A DNA stretch of 64,000 nucleotides from Limimaricola soesokkakensis (GTDB lineage Bacteria > Pseudomonadota > Alphaproteobacteria > Rhodobacterales > Rhodobacteraceae). The translations under genes and the position numbers were made by a program. The stretch is taken from the NCBI RefSeq assembly GCF_900172345.1, contig NZ_FWFY01000002.1, positions 124,001 to 188,000 of the forward strand, written 5' to 3'. The notes under the pieces were generated by a model. It was not told the origin of the DNA and searched no databases. It saw nothing but the letters and a program-made list of their open reading frames with translations. Below are positions 37,006-45,936 of this stretch, one piece after another (the first letter of the stretch is position 1; each line of letters starts with the position of its first letter).

Positions 37006-38222
37006 TGCTCGCGGCGACGCGCAGACGGATCGGGGGCAATCGCGGTCTCGGACCGCTTCTCCTCGCGCAGCTGCCCGCCGATTTCGCCGATTGGCTCGAT
37101 TTCGTCGCCGTGACCGCGCTTCTGACCTTCACCTGGTCCGCGCCGACCCATGCCTATGCGTGGCTCGCGGTGGGGCTGGGCCTGCCCTATCTGACGGTCG
37201 GTCTCTTCGCCGGCGCGCTGGTCGACCGGCTCGATCTGAACCGGGTGCTGATCTGGTCCAATATCGGCCGCGCGGTGGCGACGGCGGCGCTGATCCTCGC
37301 ACCGAACTGGCAGGTGCTCGTCGCCATCATCTTCGCGCGTGGTTGCGCCGATGCCTTCTTCTCGCCCGCCAAGCAGGCGGCGCTGCAGGCCCGCACCATG
37401 GAAGCCGATCTGGTCTTTGCCAACGGGCTCAGCCATTCGATCAATCAGTCGAGCAAGATCGCCGCACCCGCGCTGGGCGGCGCGATGCTGGCTTTTCTCG
37501 ACCCGCAAGGGGTCTTCGCCTTCAACGCCGCCGTTTCGGTGCTGGCGGGCATGGTGCTGTCGCGTCTCGATCCGTTCGAGCGTCCGGGCGCGGCCCGGAC
37601 GCCGCGCCCGATCCTGTACGACATTGCCGAAGGGATGCGGCTGGTGCGCCAGAGCCCGGTGCTGCGCGCCGCGATCACGCTGATGGCGCTCGGCTTCTTC
37701 GCGATGTTCTTCTACGACACGCTGATCGCGCCGTTGATCGAGGCGCTGGGGCAGGACGCGACGGCGCTCGGCCTGTGCCTTGCCGCCCTCGGGACCGGTG
37801 GTGTTCTGGGCGGGCTGCTCCTGGGTGGCACGCGCGGCACATCCGACGCCTTCAGCACCGTCGCGGCGGGCAATCTCGCTTCGGCGCTGATTCTCGGCGG
37901 CATCGGCTTGGCCGAGATCGCGGGCTGGATCGCGCCCTTGCCGCTGCTTTTGGCGTTGTTCGCGCTGGCAGGCGTGGTGTCGGCGCTGGCGCTCGTACCC
38001 TACAGGGCGCTGATCCAGTCGGGGGCGGGCGCGGGCGGTGTGGGCCGGGTCTCGGCGCTCTCGGAGGCCGCGAACATGGCGGCGCTGCTGATCGCGCCAT
38101 TCCTCGGGGCGGCGCTGGCCGAGGCGGTATCCGTCGGCGCGGCCTTCGTCGCGGGTGCCGCGATCACGCTCGTGATCGCGCTGGCGGCGCTGGGGCTGGC
38201 CTTGCGGTTTCGCGCACGCTAG
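37005..38222 (+). CDS. MFS transporter (major facilitator, enterobactin-exporter-like fold)
   Basis: A 405-residue protein with about 12 hydrophobic segments, including PYLTVGLFAGALVDRLDLNRVL, the A-like motif between helices 2 and 3. The frame is open upstream into acpS; ATG 37005 overlaps the acpS stop by 1 nt (TGATG) and is the likely start. Substrate unknown. It breaks the usual acpS-lepB neighbourhood and probably is co-transcribed with acpS. Confidence 0.84.
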   Translation: MLAATRRRIGGNRGLGPLLLAQLPADFADWLDFVAVTALLTFTWSAPTHAYAWLAVGLGLPYLTVGLFAGALVDRLDLNRVLIWSNIGRAVATAALILAPNWQVLVAIIFARGCADAFFSPAKQAALQARTMEADLVFANGLSHSINQSSKIAAPALGGAMLAFLDPQGVFAFNAAVSVLAGMVLSRLDPFERPGAARTPRPILYDIAEGMRLVRQSPVLRAAITLMALGFFAMFFYDTLIAPLIEALGQDATALGLCLAALGTGGVLGGLLLGGTRGTSDAFSTVAAGNLASALILGGIGLAEIAGWIAPLPLLLALFALAGVVSALALVPYRALIQSGAGAGGVGRVSALSEAANMAALLIAPFLGAALAEAVSVGAAFVAGAAITLVIALAALGLALRFRAR

Positions 38223-38243
38223 ATGGCGCCTCTGGCGGTTTCC

Positions 38244-38272
38244 TTGACTAATCCCCCCGCCCCCCGCATGTA
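38244..38272 (+). promoter_or_regulatory. candidate vegetative promoter for lepB-rnc-era
   Basis: TTGACT at 38244-38249 and CATGTA at 38267-38272 are 17 nt apart. The -35 box is good, the -10 box is weak, and the spacer is a run of C. It lies 28 nt before the lepB ATG. Confidence 0.4.
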
Positions 38273-38299
38273 GCCCCGAAACCCCGAGGGACCCTTCGC

Positions 38300-39151
38300 A
38301 TGGCCAGCAGATCCGATACCGAGAAGCAGGGCTTCGTCCACAGCGTGTGGGAAACCGTCAAAACGGTGTTCTGGGCGCTGCTGATCGCGGGCATCTTCCG
38401 CACCCTGTTCTTCCAGCCCTTCTGGATTCCCTCGGGTTCGATGAAGGACACGCTGCTGATCGGCGATTTCCTCTTCGTCAACAAGATGGCCTATGGCTAC
38501 TCTTACGCCTCATGCCCCTCGGTACGGCTGGATTCGATCGGCATCGACATCTCGGCCGAGGATGTCTGCGGCTGGGCCAAGGGCGACAATGACCGGCTCT
38601 GGGGCGAATACCCCGAGCGCGGCGACGTGGTGGTGTTCCGCCATCCCGTGACCGGCGAGGATTTCATCAAGCGCGCGATCGGCCTGCCGGGCGACCGGAT
38701 CCAGGTCCGCGATGGGCGGCTCTTCATCAATGACGAGGCGGTGGGCCTCGAGCCCGCCGGCACCTTCACCGAGGTGATGGAGCGGCAGGGGCCGCAGGGC
38801 TTGCTGCCGCGCTGTCGCAATGGTGCGGTCGGCATGGGAGCCATTTGCGAGAAGACCCGCTATACCGAGACGCTGCCCAACGGGCGCAGCCATGACGTCC
38901 TCGACATTACCACCCAGTCGTCGGACAATACCGGCGTCTACACCGTTCCCGAGGGGCATCTGTTCTTCATGGGCGACAATCGCGACAACTCGACCGACAG
39001 CCGGGTGCCGCAGAACGCGCGCGGCGTGGGCTTCGTGCCCTTCGAGGATCTCGTGGGCCGGGCCGACCGGATCATGTTCTCCTCGGCGGGACGCTCGATG
39101 CTGGCCTTCTGGACCTGGCGCTCCGACCGCTTCTTCAAGGCGGTCGAGTGA
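38300..39151 (+). CDS. lepB: signal peptidase I
   Basis: A 283-residue inner-membrane protease that removes signal peptides of exported proteins. One N-terminal membrane segment ([17 protein letters not shown]) leads to the active-site serine in [14 protein letters not shown] (Ser47). The catalytic lysine is in [14 protein letters not shown], and [11 protein letters not shown] is the box E motif. The extra cysteine-bearing insert in the middle is longer than in E. coli-like short forms. rnc follows with a GTGA overlap. Confidence 0.96.
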   Translation: MASRSDTEKQGFVHSVWETVKTVFWALLIAGIFRTLFFQPFWIPSGSMKDTLLIGDFLFVNKMAYGYSYASCPSVRLDSIGIDISAEDVCGWAKGDNDRLWGEYPERGDVVVFRHPVTGEDFIKRAIGLPGDRIQVRDGRLFINDEAVGLEPAGTFTEVMERQGPQGLLPRCRNGAVGMGAICEKTRYTETLPNGRSHDVLDITTQSSDNTGVYTVPEGHLFFMGDNRDNSTDSRVPQNARGVGFVPFEDLVGRADRIMFSSAGRSMLAFWTWRSDRFFKAVE

Positions 39152-39828
39152 AGCTTTCGGCTGAACTCCGCGCCTTCGCGGCCCGGCTGGGGCACGAGTT
39201 TTCGCGGCCCGAGCTGCTGTCGCGCGCCGTCACCCATGGCTCGATCTCCGGGCCGATGCGCGACGACAACCAGCGGCTCGAATTCCTAGGCGACCGGGTG
39301 CTGGGCCTGGTGATGGCCGAGGCGCTGCTCGAGGCGGACCGGAACGCCACAGAAGGACAGATCGCGCCGCGCTTCAACGCGCTGGTGCGCCGCGAGACCT
39401 GCGCCGAGGTGGCCCGGGAGATAGAGATCGGGGCGGTGCTGCGGCTGGGACGCTCCGAGATGAAGTCCGGTGGCCGCCGCAAGGAAGCGCTGCTCGCCGA
39501 CGCGATGGAGGCGGTGATCGCCGCGGTCTATCTCGATGCGGGTTTCGAAGCGGCCAAGCGGGTGGTGCGCGGGCTCTGGGGCGACCGGGTGAACCGGGTC
39601 GAGGAAGATGCGCGCGACCCCAAGACGGCGCTTCAGGAATGGGCTCAGGCGCGCGGCGAGCCGCCCCCCGCCTATGCCGAGACCGGCCGCGAGGGACCGG
39701 ACCATGCGCCGGTCTTCACCATCGAGGTCAGGCTGGCTTCCGGCGCCAGCGAGAACGCCACCGCCGGGTCGAAACGACAGGCGGAACAGGCGGCGGCAGC
39801 CGCGCTTTTGAAACGGGTGAGCGAATGA
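39148..39828 (+). CDS. rnc: ribonuclease III
   Basis: A 226-residue double-stranded RNA endonuclease with the signature [16 protein letters not shown] and a C-terminal dsRNA-binding domain ([17 protein letters not shown] at the start, [13 protein letters not shown] at the end). GTG 39148 overlaps the lepB stop as GTGA. era overlaps its stop as ATGA. This is the conserved lepB-rnc-era operon. Confidence 0.96.
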   Translation: MKLSAELRAFAARLGHEFSRPELLSRAVTHGSISGPMRDDNQRLEFLGDRVLGLVMAEALLEADRNATEGQIAPRFNALVRRETCAEVAREIEIGAVLRLGRSEMKSGGRRKEALLADAMEAVIAAVYLDAGFEAAKRVVRGLWGDRVNRVEEDARDPKTALQEWAQARGEPPPAYAETGREGPDHAPVFTIEVRLASGASENATAGSKRQAEQAAAAALLKRVSE

Positions 39829-40856
39829 GCGACCAAGATCAGACGCCGGAAGGCGACGAGACCCCGGACGCCGCTCGGGGGCCCGAGGCGCTGCACGAGG
39901 ATGGCCTGCCGGGCGCGCCGATCGGCGGCGACCAGGAGGGCGAGGCCGGCCCGACCCGCGCCGGCTATGTGGCGCTGATCGGCGAGCCCAATGCCGGGAA
40001 ATCGACGCTGTTGAACCGCATGGTCGGCGCCAAGGTGTCGATCGTCACTCACAAGGTGCAGACCACCCGCGCCCGCATCCGCGGCGTCGCGATGGAGGGG
40101 CGCTCGCAGATCGTCTTCGTCGACACGCCGGGGCTGTTCCGGCCGCGCCGCAGGCTCGACCGCGCAATGGTCGCCGCCGCCTGGAGCGGTGTTGCCGATG
40201 CCGACATGGTGGTTCTGCTGATCGAGGCGCATCGCGGCATTACCGACGGCGTGAGGGCGATCCTCGACTCCCTGCCCGAGCGGCTCGGTCGCAAGCCGGT
40301 GGCGCTCGCCATCAACAAGATCGACAAGGTGAAGTCTGAGGTGCTGCTGAAGCTCGCGCAGGACTGCAACGCCGCGCATCCCTTCGTGAAGACCTTCATG
40401 ATCTCGGCCGAGCGCGGCCACGGTGCCGCCGACCTGAAGGAATGGCTTGGCACCGAAATGCCCGAAAGCCCCTGGCTTTATCCCGAGGACCAGCTCGCCG
40501 ACCTGCCGTTGCGGATGATCGCCGCCGAGATGACGCGCGAAAAGCTGACGCTCAGGCTGCACCAAGAGCTGCCTTACGAGCTCACGGTCGAAACCGAGAG
40601 TTGGCAGGAGCGCGAGGACGGCTCGGCCCGTATCGACCAGATGATCTATGTCGCCCGCGAGGGCCACAAGGGCATCGTTCTGGGCAAGGGCGGCGAGACG
40701 ATCAAGGCCGTCTCCAAGGCCGCACGCGAGGAGCTGGCGGAGTTTCTCGGGCGCAAGGTGCACCTGTTCCTGCAGGTGAAGGTGCGACCGAACTGGCTCG
40801 AGGAAAAGGAACGCTATTCCGAGATGGGCCTCGATTTCCGCGACGGGAATGGCTGA
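39825..40856 (+). CDS. era: GTPase Era
   Basis: A 343-residue GTPase that helps assemble the 30S subunit. The G domain has GEPNAGKST (Gly53 on), DTPGLF and NKIDKV; the C-terminal KH domain includes [23 protein letters not shown]. About 48 residues precede the G1 motif, rich in Asp, Glu, Gly and Pro, longer than typical Era. ATG 39825 overlaps the rnc stop and is the only coupled start. It overlaps the DUF1491 gene by 8 nt. Confidence 0.96.
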   Translation: MSDQDQTPEGDETPDAARGPEALHEDGLPGAPIGGDQEGEAGPTRAGYVALIGEPNAGKSTLLNRMVGAKVSIVTHKVQTTRARIRGVAMEGRSQIVFVDTPGLFRPRRRLDRAMVAAAWSGVADADMVVLLIEAHRGITDGVRAILDSLPERLGRKPVALAINKIDKVKSEVLLKLAQDCNAAHPFVKTFMISAERGHGAADLKEWLGTEMPESPWLYPEDQLADLPLRMIAAEMTREKLTLRLHQELPYELTVETESWQEREDGSARIDQMIYVAREGHKGIVLGKGGETIKAVSKAAREELAEFLGRKVHLFLQVKVRPNWLEEKERYSEMGLDFRDGNG

Positions 40857-41187
40857 GCCGCGGCTTGCCTCGGGCATCTGGGTTTCCGCCTATCTGGCCC
40901 GCCTCAGGCTGCACGACATCCCCGCCTTCGTCACCGCAAAGGGCGACGAGACGGCAGGTGCGGTGCTGATCAAGTCCAACACGCTCGACGGGCAGGCGCG
41001 GCTCCACCAGCGCAGCCTCGACCTGATGACCGGTGCTCGGGCTTGGATCACGCTGGCCGAGGGGCCGGAGCCTGAGGTCGATGCGAGCATCGAGAAGCAG
41101 AAACGCTTCGACCCCGACCTGTGGGTGATCGAAGTCGAGGACCGCGCGGGCCGGACGCTTCTGGACGAGCCGGGGCTGGCCGACTAG
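40849..41187 (+). CDS. DUF1491 family protein
   Basis: A 112-residue small soluble protein (ASGIWVSAYLARLRLHDIPAFV, then KRFDPDLWVIEVEDRAGRTLLDEPGL), a family of unknown function that commonly follows era in Rhodobacterales. It overlaps era by 8 nt. The usual next gene recO is not here but at 25776. Confidence 0.88.
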   Translation: MAEPRLASGIWVSAYLARLRLHDIPAFVTAKGDETAGAVLIKSNTLDGQARLHQRSLDLMTGARAWITLAEGPEPEVDASIEKQKRFDPDLWVIEVEDRAGRTLLDEPGLAD

Positions 41188-41271
41188 GCGAGGCCGTCCC
41201 GGCCTCCGACCGCTCATGCGGGCGGCGGGGCGATCTCATTACCTGTCGATGTCCCGCCTCCCGAGCCCGGC

Positions 41272-42171
41272 TCAGGCCGACCGCCAGCGCTCAAGGATGT
41301 GGCGCGCAACCATCAAGTCGAGATGCGCGCCGCCGCCGTTCTTGAACAGCGTGATCTCCTCCTCGCTCTCGCGCCGGAACAGCTCCGGCTCCGAGAACTC
41401 GGCCACCACATCCTCGCGCGCGATGGCACCTGTCCCCAGCGGGATCTTCAGCTCGCCGATATGGTCGAGCGTGGTGGCGCGCGCATCGACGAAGATCCGC
41501 GCCCGCTGCAACGCCCGGTCGTCGGCCTCGCGCATATGCGGGGTGAAGGCCCCGATCAGGTCGAGATGCGTGCCGGGGCGCAGCCAGTCGCCCCGCACCA
41601 CCGGCGCCTTCGCCATGGTCGCGCAGGTAACGATATCAGCTTGGCCCACGGCCCGCTCAAGATCCTCGGCGATCTCGATATCCGGATGCTGCGCCTTGAG
41701 CCGCTCCGCCCCCTCGCGCGAGCGGTTCCAGACCGTGAAACGGGCTTCGGGGAAGGCCGCCCCGTAAGCCTCGCGCAGCGACGAGGCGACGTTGCCTGCC
41801 CCGACGATCAGGATCTCGCGGCTGTCGGGCCGCGCGAGCTTCATCGCGCCTAGCAGGCTGTCGGCGGCGGTCTTCCACTTGGTGACGAGGTGGAAGTCCA
41901 CCACCGCCTCCAGCGTGCCGTCAGCATCCGAGAGCAGGTTCACCGCGCCATTGATGCTGGGGCCGTCATTGCCCGGAAAGATCGTCGCGACCTTCACCGC
42001 GATCCCCAGCCCCTCGATCCAGGCGGAGCGGTTCAACAGCGTATCCTCGCCCCGGTAGAGGAAGGTGTCGGTGACCTGAGCGGGCGGCAGGTCGTGCCCC
42101 GCCTCGATCGCGCGGGCCATGGCGATCCAGTCGAGCTTCGCTTCGGCCTCGAAGGGGACGATCTCGGTCAT
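41272..42171 (-). CDS. ornithine cyclodeaminase/mu-crystallin family protein
   Basis: A 299-residue NAD(P)-dependent dehydrogenase-like protein. The core has AVKVATIFPGNDG, then a Rossmann motif ILIVGAGNVASSLREAYG and GTHLDLIGAFTPHMREADD. Family members make proline from ornithine or reduce cyclic imines such as pyrroline-2-carboxylate; which one cannot be decided here. It is the last gene of a five-gene operon and overlaps the HAD gene by ATGA. Confidence 0.85.
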   Translation of the reverse strand: MTEIVPFEAEAKLDWIAMARAIEAGHDLPPAQVTDTFLYRGEDTLLNRSAWIEGLGIAVKVATIFPGNDGPSINGAVNLLSDADGTLEAVVDFHLVTKWKTAADSLLGAMKLARPDSREILIVGAGNVASSLREAYGAAFPEARFTVWNRSREGAERLKAQHPDIEIAEDLERAVGQADIVTCATMAKAPVVRGDWLRPGTHLDLIGAFTPHMREADDRALQRARIFVDARATTLDHIGELKIPLGTGAIAREDVVAEFSEPELFRRESEEEITLFKNGGGAHLDLMVARHILERWRSA

Positions 42172-42788
42172 GCGGCCTCCGCCTCGCTGAGCAGCCCCTC
42201 GGCCACCAGCCTATCGGCCAGCCCCTCGGGTCCGGTGAAATGATGGGTGTGCCAGCCGCGCGCATGGGCAGCGGCGATGTTGTCGGCGCGGTCGTCGGTG
42301 AACAGGAGCCGCTCCGGCGCCATGCCGGTGTCGCGCTCCAGCCGCTCGTAGATCGGCGCGTCGGGCTTGGCCATGCGCAGGTGCCCGGAAACGAAGAGCG
42401 CGTCGAACTCGGCGAAGACCGGGTAATGGGCGCGGGCGATCTCGAAGGTCTCGACCCCGAAATTCGACAGCGCGAAGACCGGGACGCCGCGCGCCTTCAG
42501 CGCCCTGAGAAGCCGCCCCGAGCGCGGGATCTCCGGGCTCGCCATCTCGATCCAGCGGTCGTGCCAAAGCATGATCTCGGCCGCGCGCTCCGGGTGTGCC
42601 TCGACCAGAGCCGAGACCTGCCCGTGGAAGCTCTCGCCCAGATCGACGCGCTCGTTCATCCCGTGCAGGTCGACCTCGGCGAAGAGTTCGGCCCGCCGCT
42701 CGGGCTCGATCACCGCGTCATAGACCCGCTCTGGGTTCCACTCGATCAGCACGTTGCCGATGTCGAAGACCACCGCATCGATATTCAC
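42168..42788 (-). CDS. HAD family phosphatase
   Basis: A 206-residue haloacid-dehalogenase-like hydrolase. Motif I is VVFDIGNVLIEW, with Asp followed by Gly-Asn as in YihX-type sugar phosphatases; motif II is ALSNFG, motif III is MAKPDAPIYERL and motif IV is FTDDRADNI. The frame is open far upstream. GTG 42786-42788 overlaps the YaiI stop as GTGA and starts exactly at the domain, so it is the likely start. Substrate unknown. Confidence 0.87.
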   Translation of the reverse strand: MNIDAVVFDIGNVLIEWNPERVYDAVIEPERRAELFAEVDLHGMNERVDLGESFHGQVSALVEAHPERAAEIMLWHDRWIEMASPEIPRSGRLLRALKARGVPVFALSNFGVETFEIARAHYPVFAEFDALFVSGHLRMAKPDAPIYERLERDTGMAPERLLFTDDRADNIAAAHARGWHTHHFTGPEGLADRLVAEGLLSEAEAA

Positions 42789-43243
42789 GAACCCATCCCT
42801 TCCGTCTTGGCCTTGCGCAGGGCCCGCTCCAGCGCGTCGAGAAACCGCGAGCGGTCGGATTTGGTGAAGCCCTTGCCGCCGCCCTGCCGGAACGGATCGG
42901 CGGCGCGCAGATCGGCCATCAGGTCGCGCGTCGCCAGCACGTTGCCGATATTGGCCTGCGTCAGTGGCTCGCCATTGTGCTTGAGCACCTGCGCCCCCGC
43001 CTCGACGCATTTCGCGGCGAGCGGGATGTCGTTGGTGATGACCACGTCGCCCGCCTTGGCGCGGTCGGCGATCCACATGTCGGCCACGTCCGGCCCCTCG
43101 GATACGATCACCGTCTCGACATAGGGGTTCTGCGACGGGCGCAGCCCGCCATTCGAGACGATGGCCACCTTGACCTTGTGGCGCGTACCCACCGTCTCGC
43201 ATTCGGCCTTCACCGGGCAGGCATCGGCATCGACATAGATCAT
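42785..43243 (-). CDS. YaiI/YqxD family protein (DUF188)
   Basis: A 152-residue PIN-related protein starting MIYVDADACPVKAEC, with IVSNGG, VSEGPDVADMWIADRAK and VVITNDIPLAAKCVEAG, all typical of the family, and a conserved QGGGKGFTKSDRSRFLDALE end. A nuclease-like role is suspected from the fold but not proven. Overlaps of 4 nt at both ends place it in the middle of the nitroreductase-fghA operon. Confidence 0.9.
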   Translation of the reverse strand: MIYVDADACPVKAECETVGTRHKVKVAIVSNGGLRPSQNPYVETVIVSEGPDVADMWIADRAKAGDVVITNDIPLAAKCVEAGAQVLKHNGEPLTQANIGNVLATRDLMADLRAADPFRQGGGKGFTKSDRSRFLDALERALRKAKTEGMGS

Positions 43244-44070
43244 GACCAGAGCGCCGCGGCGTGGAAATCGACATGGTCCTCGATGAAGGACGACACGAAG
43301 AAATAGCTGTGGTCGTAGCCGCGCTGGAGCCGCAGCGTGCCGGGCTGGCGCCGCTCGGCCATGGCGCGGGCGAAATGCTCGGTACCGAGCTTGTCGCCGA
43401 ACTGGTCGGCGGTGCCAGTGTCCACCAGAAGCGGCCCGTCGAAGCCGGTCTTGGTCATCAGCAGGGTCGCGTCGTGCCGCGCCCAGGCGGCCTCGTCCTC
43501 GCCGAGATAGGCCGCGAACTGCCGCCGTCCCCACTCGCTCTGCGTCGGGTGGCAGATCGGCGCGAAGGCCGAGACCGAGCGGTATCGTCCCGGCAGCCGC
43601 ATCGCCATGGTCAGCGCGCCATGCCCGCCCATCGAATGGCCGGTGATCGACTGGCGCCCCTCGTCGATGGCGAACTGCCCTTCGAGCAGGCCGGGTAGTT
43701 CCTCGGTCACGTAGTCCCACATCTGGTAGTGCTCGGCCCAAGGATCTTCGGTGGCGTTGAGGTAGAACCCCGCCCCCTGCCCCATGTCGAAGCCGTCATC
43801 GTCGGCCACACCCGCTCCACGGGGCGAGGTGTCGGGAAACACCAGCGCGATGCCCTGTTCGGCGGCCCAGCGCTGCGCGCCCGACTTGGTCATCGCGTTC
43901 TCGTGGGTGCAGGTGAGACCCGAGAGGAACCACAGCACCGGCACCGGCCCCTCCTGCGCCTCGCTCGGGAGGAACAGCCCGAAGGTCATCTCGGTGCCGG
44001 TCGCCTCGCTGGCATGGGAATAGACCCCCTGCACGCCCCCGAAACAGGTGTTCTCGCTGATCGTCTTCAT
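43240..44070 (-). CDS. fghA: S-formylglutathione hydrolase
   Basis: A 276-residue esterase-D family hydrolase that releases formate and glutathione in formaldehyde detoxification. The nucleophile serine is in ITGHSMGGHGALT, with WFLSGLTCTHENAMTKSGAQ, DTSPRGAGV and a catalytic histidine near RGYDHSYFFVSSFIEDH. The partner dehydrogenase gene lies 3.3 kb away at 47394-48524 rather than adjacent. Here it is inside an operon with nitroreductase (4-nt overlap) and YaiI. Confidence 0.95.
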   Translation of the reverse strand: MKTISENTCFGGVQGVYSHASEATGTEMTFGLFLPSEAQEGPVPVLWFLSGLTCTHENAMTKSGAQRWAAEQGIALVFPDTSPRGAGVADDDGFDMGQGAGFYLNATEDPWAEHYQMWDYVTEELPGLLEGQFAIDEGRQSITGHSMGGHGALTMAMRLPGRYRSVSAFAPICHPTQSEWGRRQFAAYLGEDEAAWARHDATLLMTKTGFDGPLLVDTGTADQFGDKLGTEHFARAMAERRQPGTLRLQRGYDHSYFFVSSFIEDHVDFHAAALWS

Positions 44071-44774
44071 GTCGTCTCCGTCTGCGCCCCGATCACCGTC
44101 AGGATCTCTTCGAGCGGTTTCTTGTTCAATGCCGCCGCCGGCACGGTGGCGTCACCCGCGGGGTGGCCGACGGCGAGGATCATCACCGGTTTTTCGGCCA
44201 CCGGGCGGTCGCAAAGCTCGGTGAGGAACTTCATCGGGCTCGGCGTATGGGTGAGCACCGAGAGCCCCGAGAGATGCAGCGCGCCGATCAGGAAGCCGGT
44301 GGCGAGGCCGACGCTTTCGGGCACGTAGTAGTGCTTGTAGCGCGAGCCGTCGGACCGGGTGCCCCAGCGCTGCGCGAAGACCACGATAAGCCAGGGCGCC
44401 ACTTCGAGATGCGGCTTCGAGGCCCCGGTGCCGATCGGCTCCAGCGCGGCGATCCATTCGTCGGGCGCGCCACCGCCGTAGAAGGCGCGCTCTTCCTCCT
44501 CGGCCGCGGCGCGGATCCGCGACTTCATGTCCGGGTCCGAGATCGCGACGAAATGCCAAGGCTGCTGGTTCGCGCCCGAGGGCGCACGCCCGGCCGTGGC
44601 GATCGCCGTCTCGATCACCTCGCGCGGCACGGGGCGGTCGCAGAATTCCCGCACGCTGTGGCGCGTCGCCATCGCGTCGAAATGCACGCGGGCGGCCTCG
44701 ATCATCGCCGCGTCGGACATCTCGCGCCGGTCCGGCAATGGCGTGGGCCTGTAATTCGTCGTCTCGAAGCTCAT
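44067..44774 (-). CDS. nitroreductase family protein
   Basis: A 235-residue FMN-binding protein with the N-terminal RHSVREFCDRPVPREVIE and APSGANQQPWHFVAI, close to the nitroreductase group that includes iodotyrosine-deiodinase-like enzymes. It reduces nitro or quinone compounds with NAD(P)H; substrate unknown. It is the first gene of the operon leading into fghA, so it may respond to the same stress. Confidence 0.88.
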   Translation of the reverse strand: MSFETTNYRPTPLPDRREMSDAAMIEAARVHFDAMATRHSVREFCDRPVPREVIETAIATAGRAPSGANQQPWHFVAISDPDMKSRIRAAAEEEERAFYGGGAPDEWIAALEPIGTGASKPHLEVAPWLIVVFAQRWGTRSDGSRYKHYYVPESVGLATGFLIGALHLSGLSVLTHTPSPMKFLTELCDRPVAEKPVMILAVGHPAGDATVPAAALNKKPLEEILTVIGAQTETT

Positions 44775-44833
44775 CGCGCCCTCCCCTTGCGAGTGGGCAG
44801 TCTCTCCAATGCCCCTGCCGGGCGCAACCCGCC

Positions 44834-45811
44834 TCAGCCGCCGCCGATCAGCACCCCCGCCGCGAAGACCAGCGAGCCGCCCAGCACCACTTGGAAGGCA
44901 GCGCGGAAGAACGGCGTGTCCATGTAGCGGCTCTGGATCCAGGCGATGGCCCAGAGCTCGATAAAGACGATCACGATGGCGGTGATCGTCGCGGTCCAGA
45001 AATGCGGGATCAGGTAGGGCAACGCGTGGCCCAACCCGCCGATCGTGGTCATGATCCCCGTGGCGAAGCCGCGCTTGACCGGGGAGCCGCGCCCCGAGAG
45101 CTGCCCGTCATCCGAGGCGGCTTCGGTGAAGCCCATCGAGATGCCCGCGCCGACGCTGGCGGCAAGTCCGACGAGGAAAGTGGTGTGGGTGTCCTGGGTG
45201 GCAAAGGCGGTGGCGAAGATCGGCGCCAGGGTCGAGACCGAGCCATCCATCAGCCCCGCCAGCCCCGGCTGCACGTAGGTCAGCACGAACTGCCGCCGCG
45301 CCGCGTGGTCCTCGTCGGCACGGGCCTCGTGGTGCAAATGCTCCGCCGCCAGCGTCTGCGCGGTGTTCTGGTGCCCCGCTTCGGCGGCGGCGAGATCGCC
45401 CAAAAGCGTGCGGGTCGCGGCGTCGCGCGCATTGGCGGCAGCGCGCGCGTAGAAGGCCCCGGCCTCGCGCTCCATCTCAGCGGCCTGGGCGCGGATCGTC
45501 TCGAGCCCGAGATTCTCGACCAGCCAGACCGGACGGCGGGCGTGGAACCCGGCCACGTGCTCGCGGCGGAGCAGTGGGATCACTTCGCCGAAACGGTCGC
45601 GGTGCAACTCGATCAGCTGCCGGCGATGGTCGTCCTCCTCGGCCGCCATGCCGTCGAATATCGCGGCCGTGGCCGGGTAGCCCGTGCGCAGTCGCTCGGC
45701 ATAGAGCCTGTAGATCCGTGCATCGTCCTCCTCGGAGGAGATCGCCAGCGCGAGGACCTCCTGTTCGCTGAGATCGTTGAAACGGCGTCGGGAGGAGAAT
45801 CCGGGAATCAT
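44834..45811 (-). CDS. mbfA: membrane-bound ferritin-like iron exporter MbfA (rubrerythrin-VIT1)
   Basis: A 325-residue protein made of a cytoplasmic rubrerythrin-like di-iron domain (residues about 10-150, EEDDARIYRLYAERL and MAAEEDDHRRQLIELHRDRF) fused to a CCC1/VIT1-type membrane domain with about five helices (GLAGLMDGSVSTLAPIFATAF, GISMGFTEA). In Agrobacterium and Bradyrhizobium MbfA exports iron and protects from H2O2 and acid stress under Irr control. An Irr-box-like site lies just upstream (45824-45840). ATG 45811 begins the rubrerythrin domain and follows AGGAG-like sequence only weakly. Confidence 0.92.
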   Translation of the reverse strand: MIPGFSSRRRFNDLSEQEVLALAISSEEDDARIYRLYAERLRTGYPATAAIFDGMAAEEDDHRRQLIELHRDRFGEVIPLLRREHVAGFHARRPVWLVENLGLETIRAQAAEMEREAGAFYARAAANARDAATRTLLGDLAAAEAGHQNTAQTLAAEHLHHEARADEDHAARRQFVLTYVQPGLAGLMDGSVSTLAPIFATAFATQDTHTTFLVGLAASVGAGISMGFTEAASDDGQLSGRGSPVKRGFATGIMTTIGGLGHALPYLIPHFWTATITAIVIVFIELWAIAWIQSRYMDTPFFRAAFQVVLGGSLVFAAGVLIGGG

Positions 45812-45823
45812 AACCGCACCTTC

Positions 45824-45840
45824 TTTAGAACGATTCCAAT
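45824..45840 (-). promoter_or_regulatory. candidate Irr box (ICE-type) in front of mbfA
   Basis: TTTAGAA-N3-TTCCAAT reads close to the palindrome TTTAGAA-N3-TTCTAAA expected for an iron-control element, with two mismatches in the right half. It is 12 nt upstream of the mbfA ATG. Known mbfA genes are repressed by Irr in low iron, so the position fits. Confidence 0.45.
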
Positions 45841-45856
45841 CTATCGCGGCATCCGG

Positions 45857-45876
45857 GTGACGCAACCCGGCGTCAC
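45857..45876. promoter_or_regulatory. candidate TetR operator
   Basis: A perfect inverted repeat GTGACGC-N6-GCGTCAC lies between divergent mbfA and the TetR gene. Its size fits a TetR-family operator, and autoregulation is likely by analogy. Nothing here proves which protein binds. Confidence 0.4.
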
Positions 45877-45936
45877 GGCATGGCTGGCCGTCGCCCGGCG
45901 GGATGCCTATGCTGTCGATGATCCACAGGAGACGAG

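Noticed and set aside
41188-41271. tRNA-like or small RNA gene in the gap after DUF1491
   Set aside because: No cloverleaf or acceptor stem could be built; only short GC-rich hairpins are present.
42168-43274. Longer HAD reading frame extending across the YaiI gene
   Set aside because: The added residues carry no HAD similarity and overlap the YaiI frame; GTG 42788 starts exactly at the domain.
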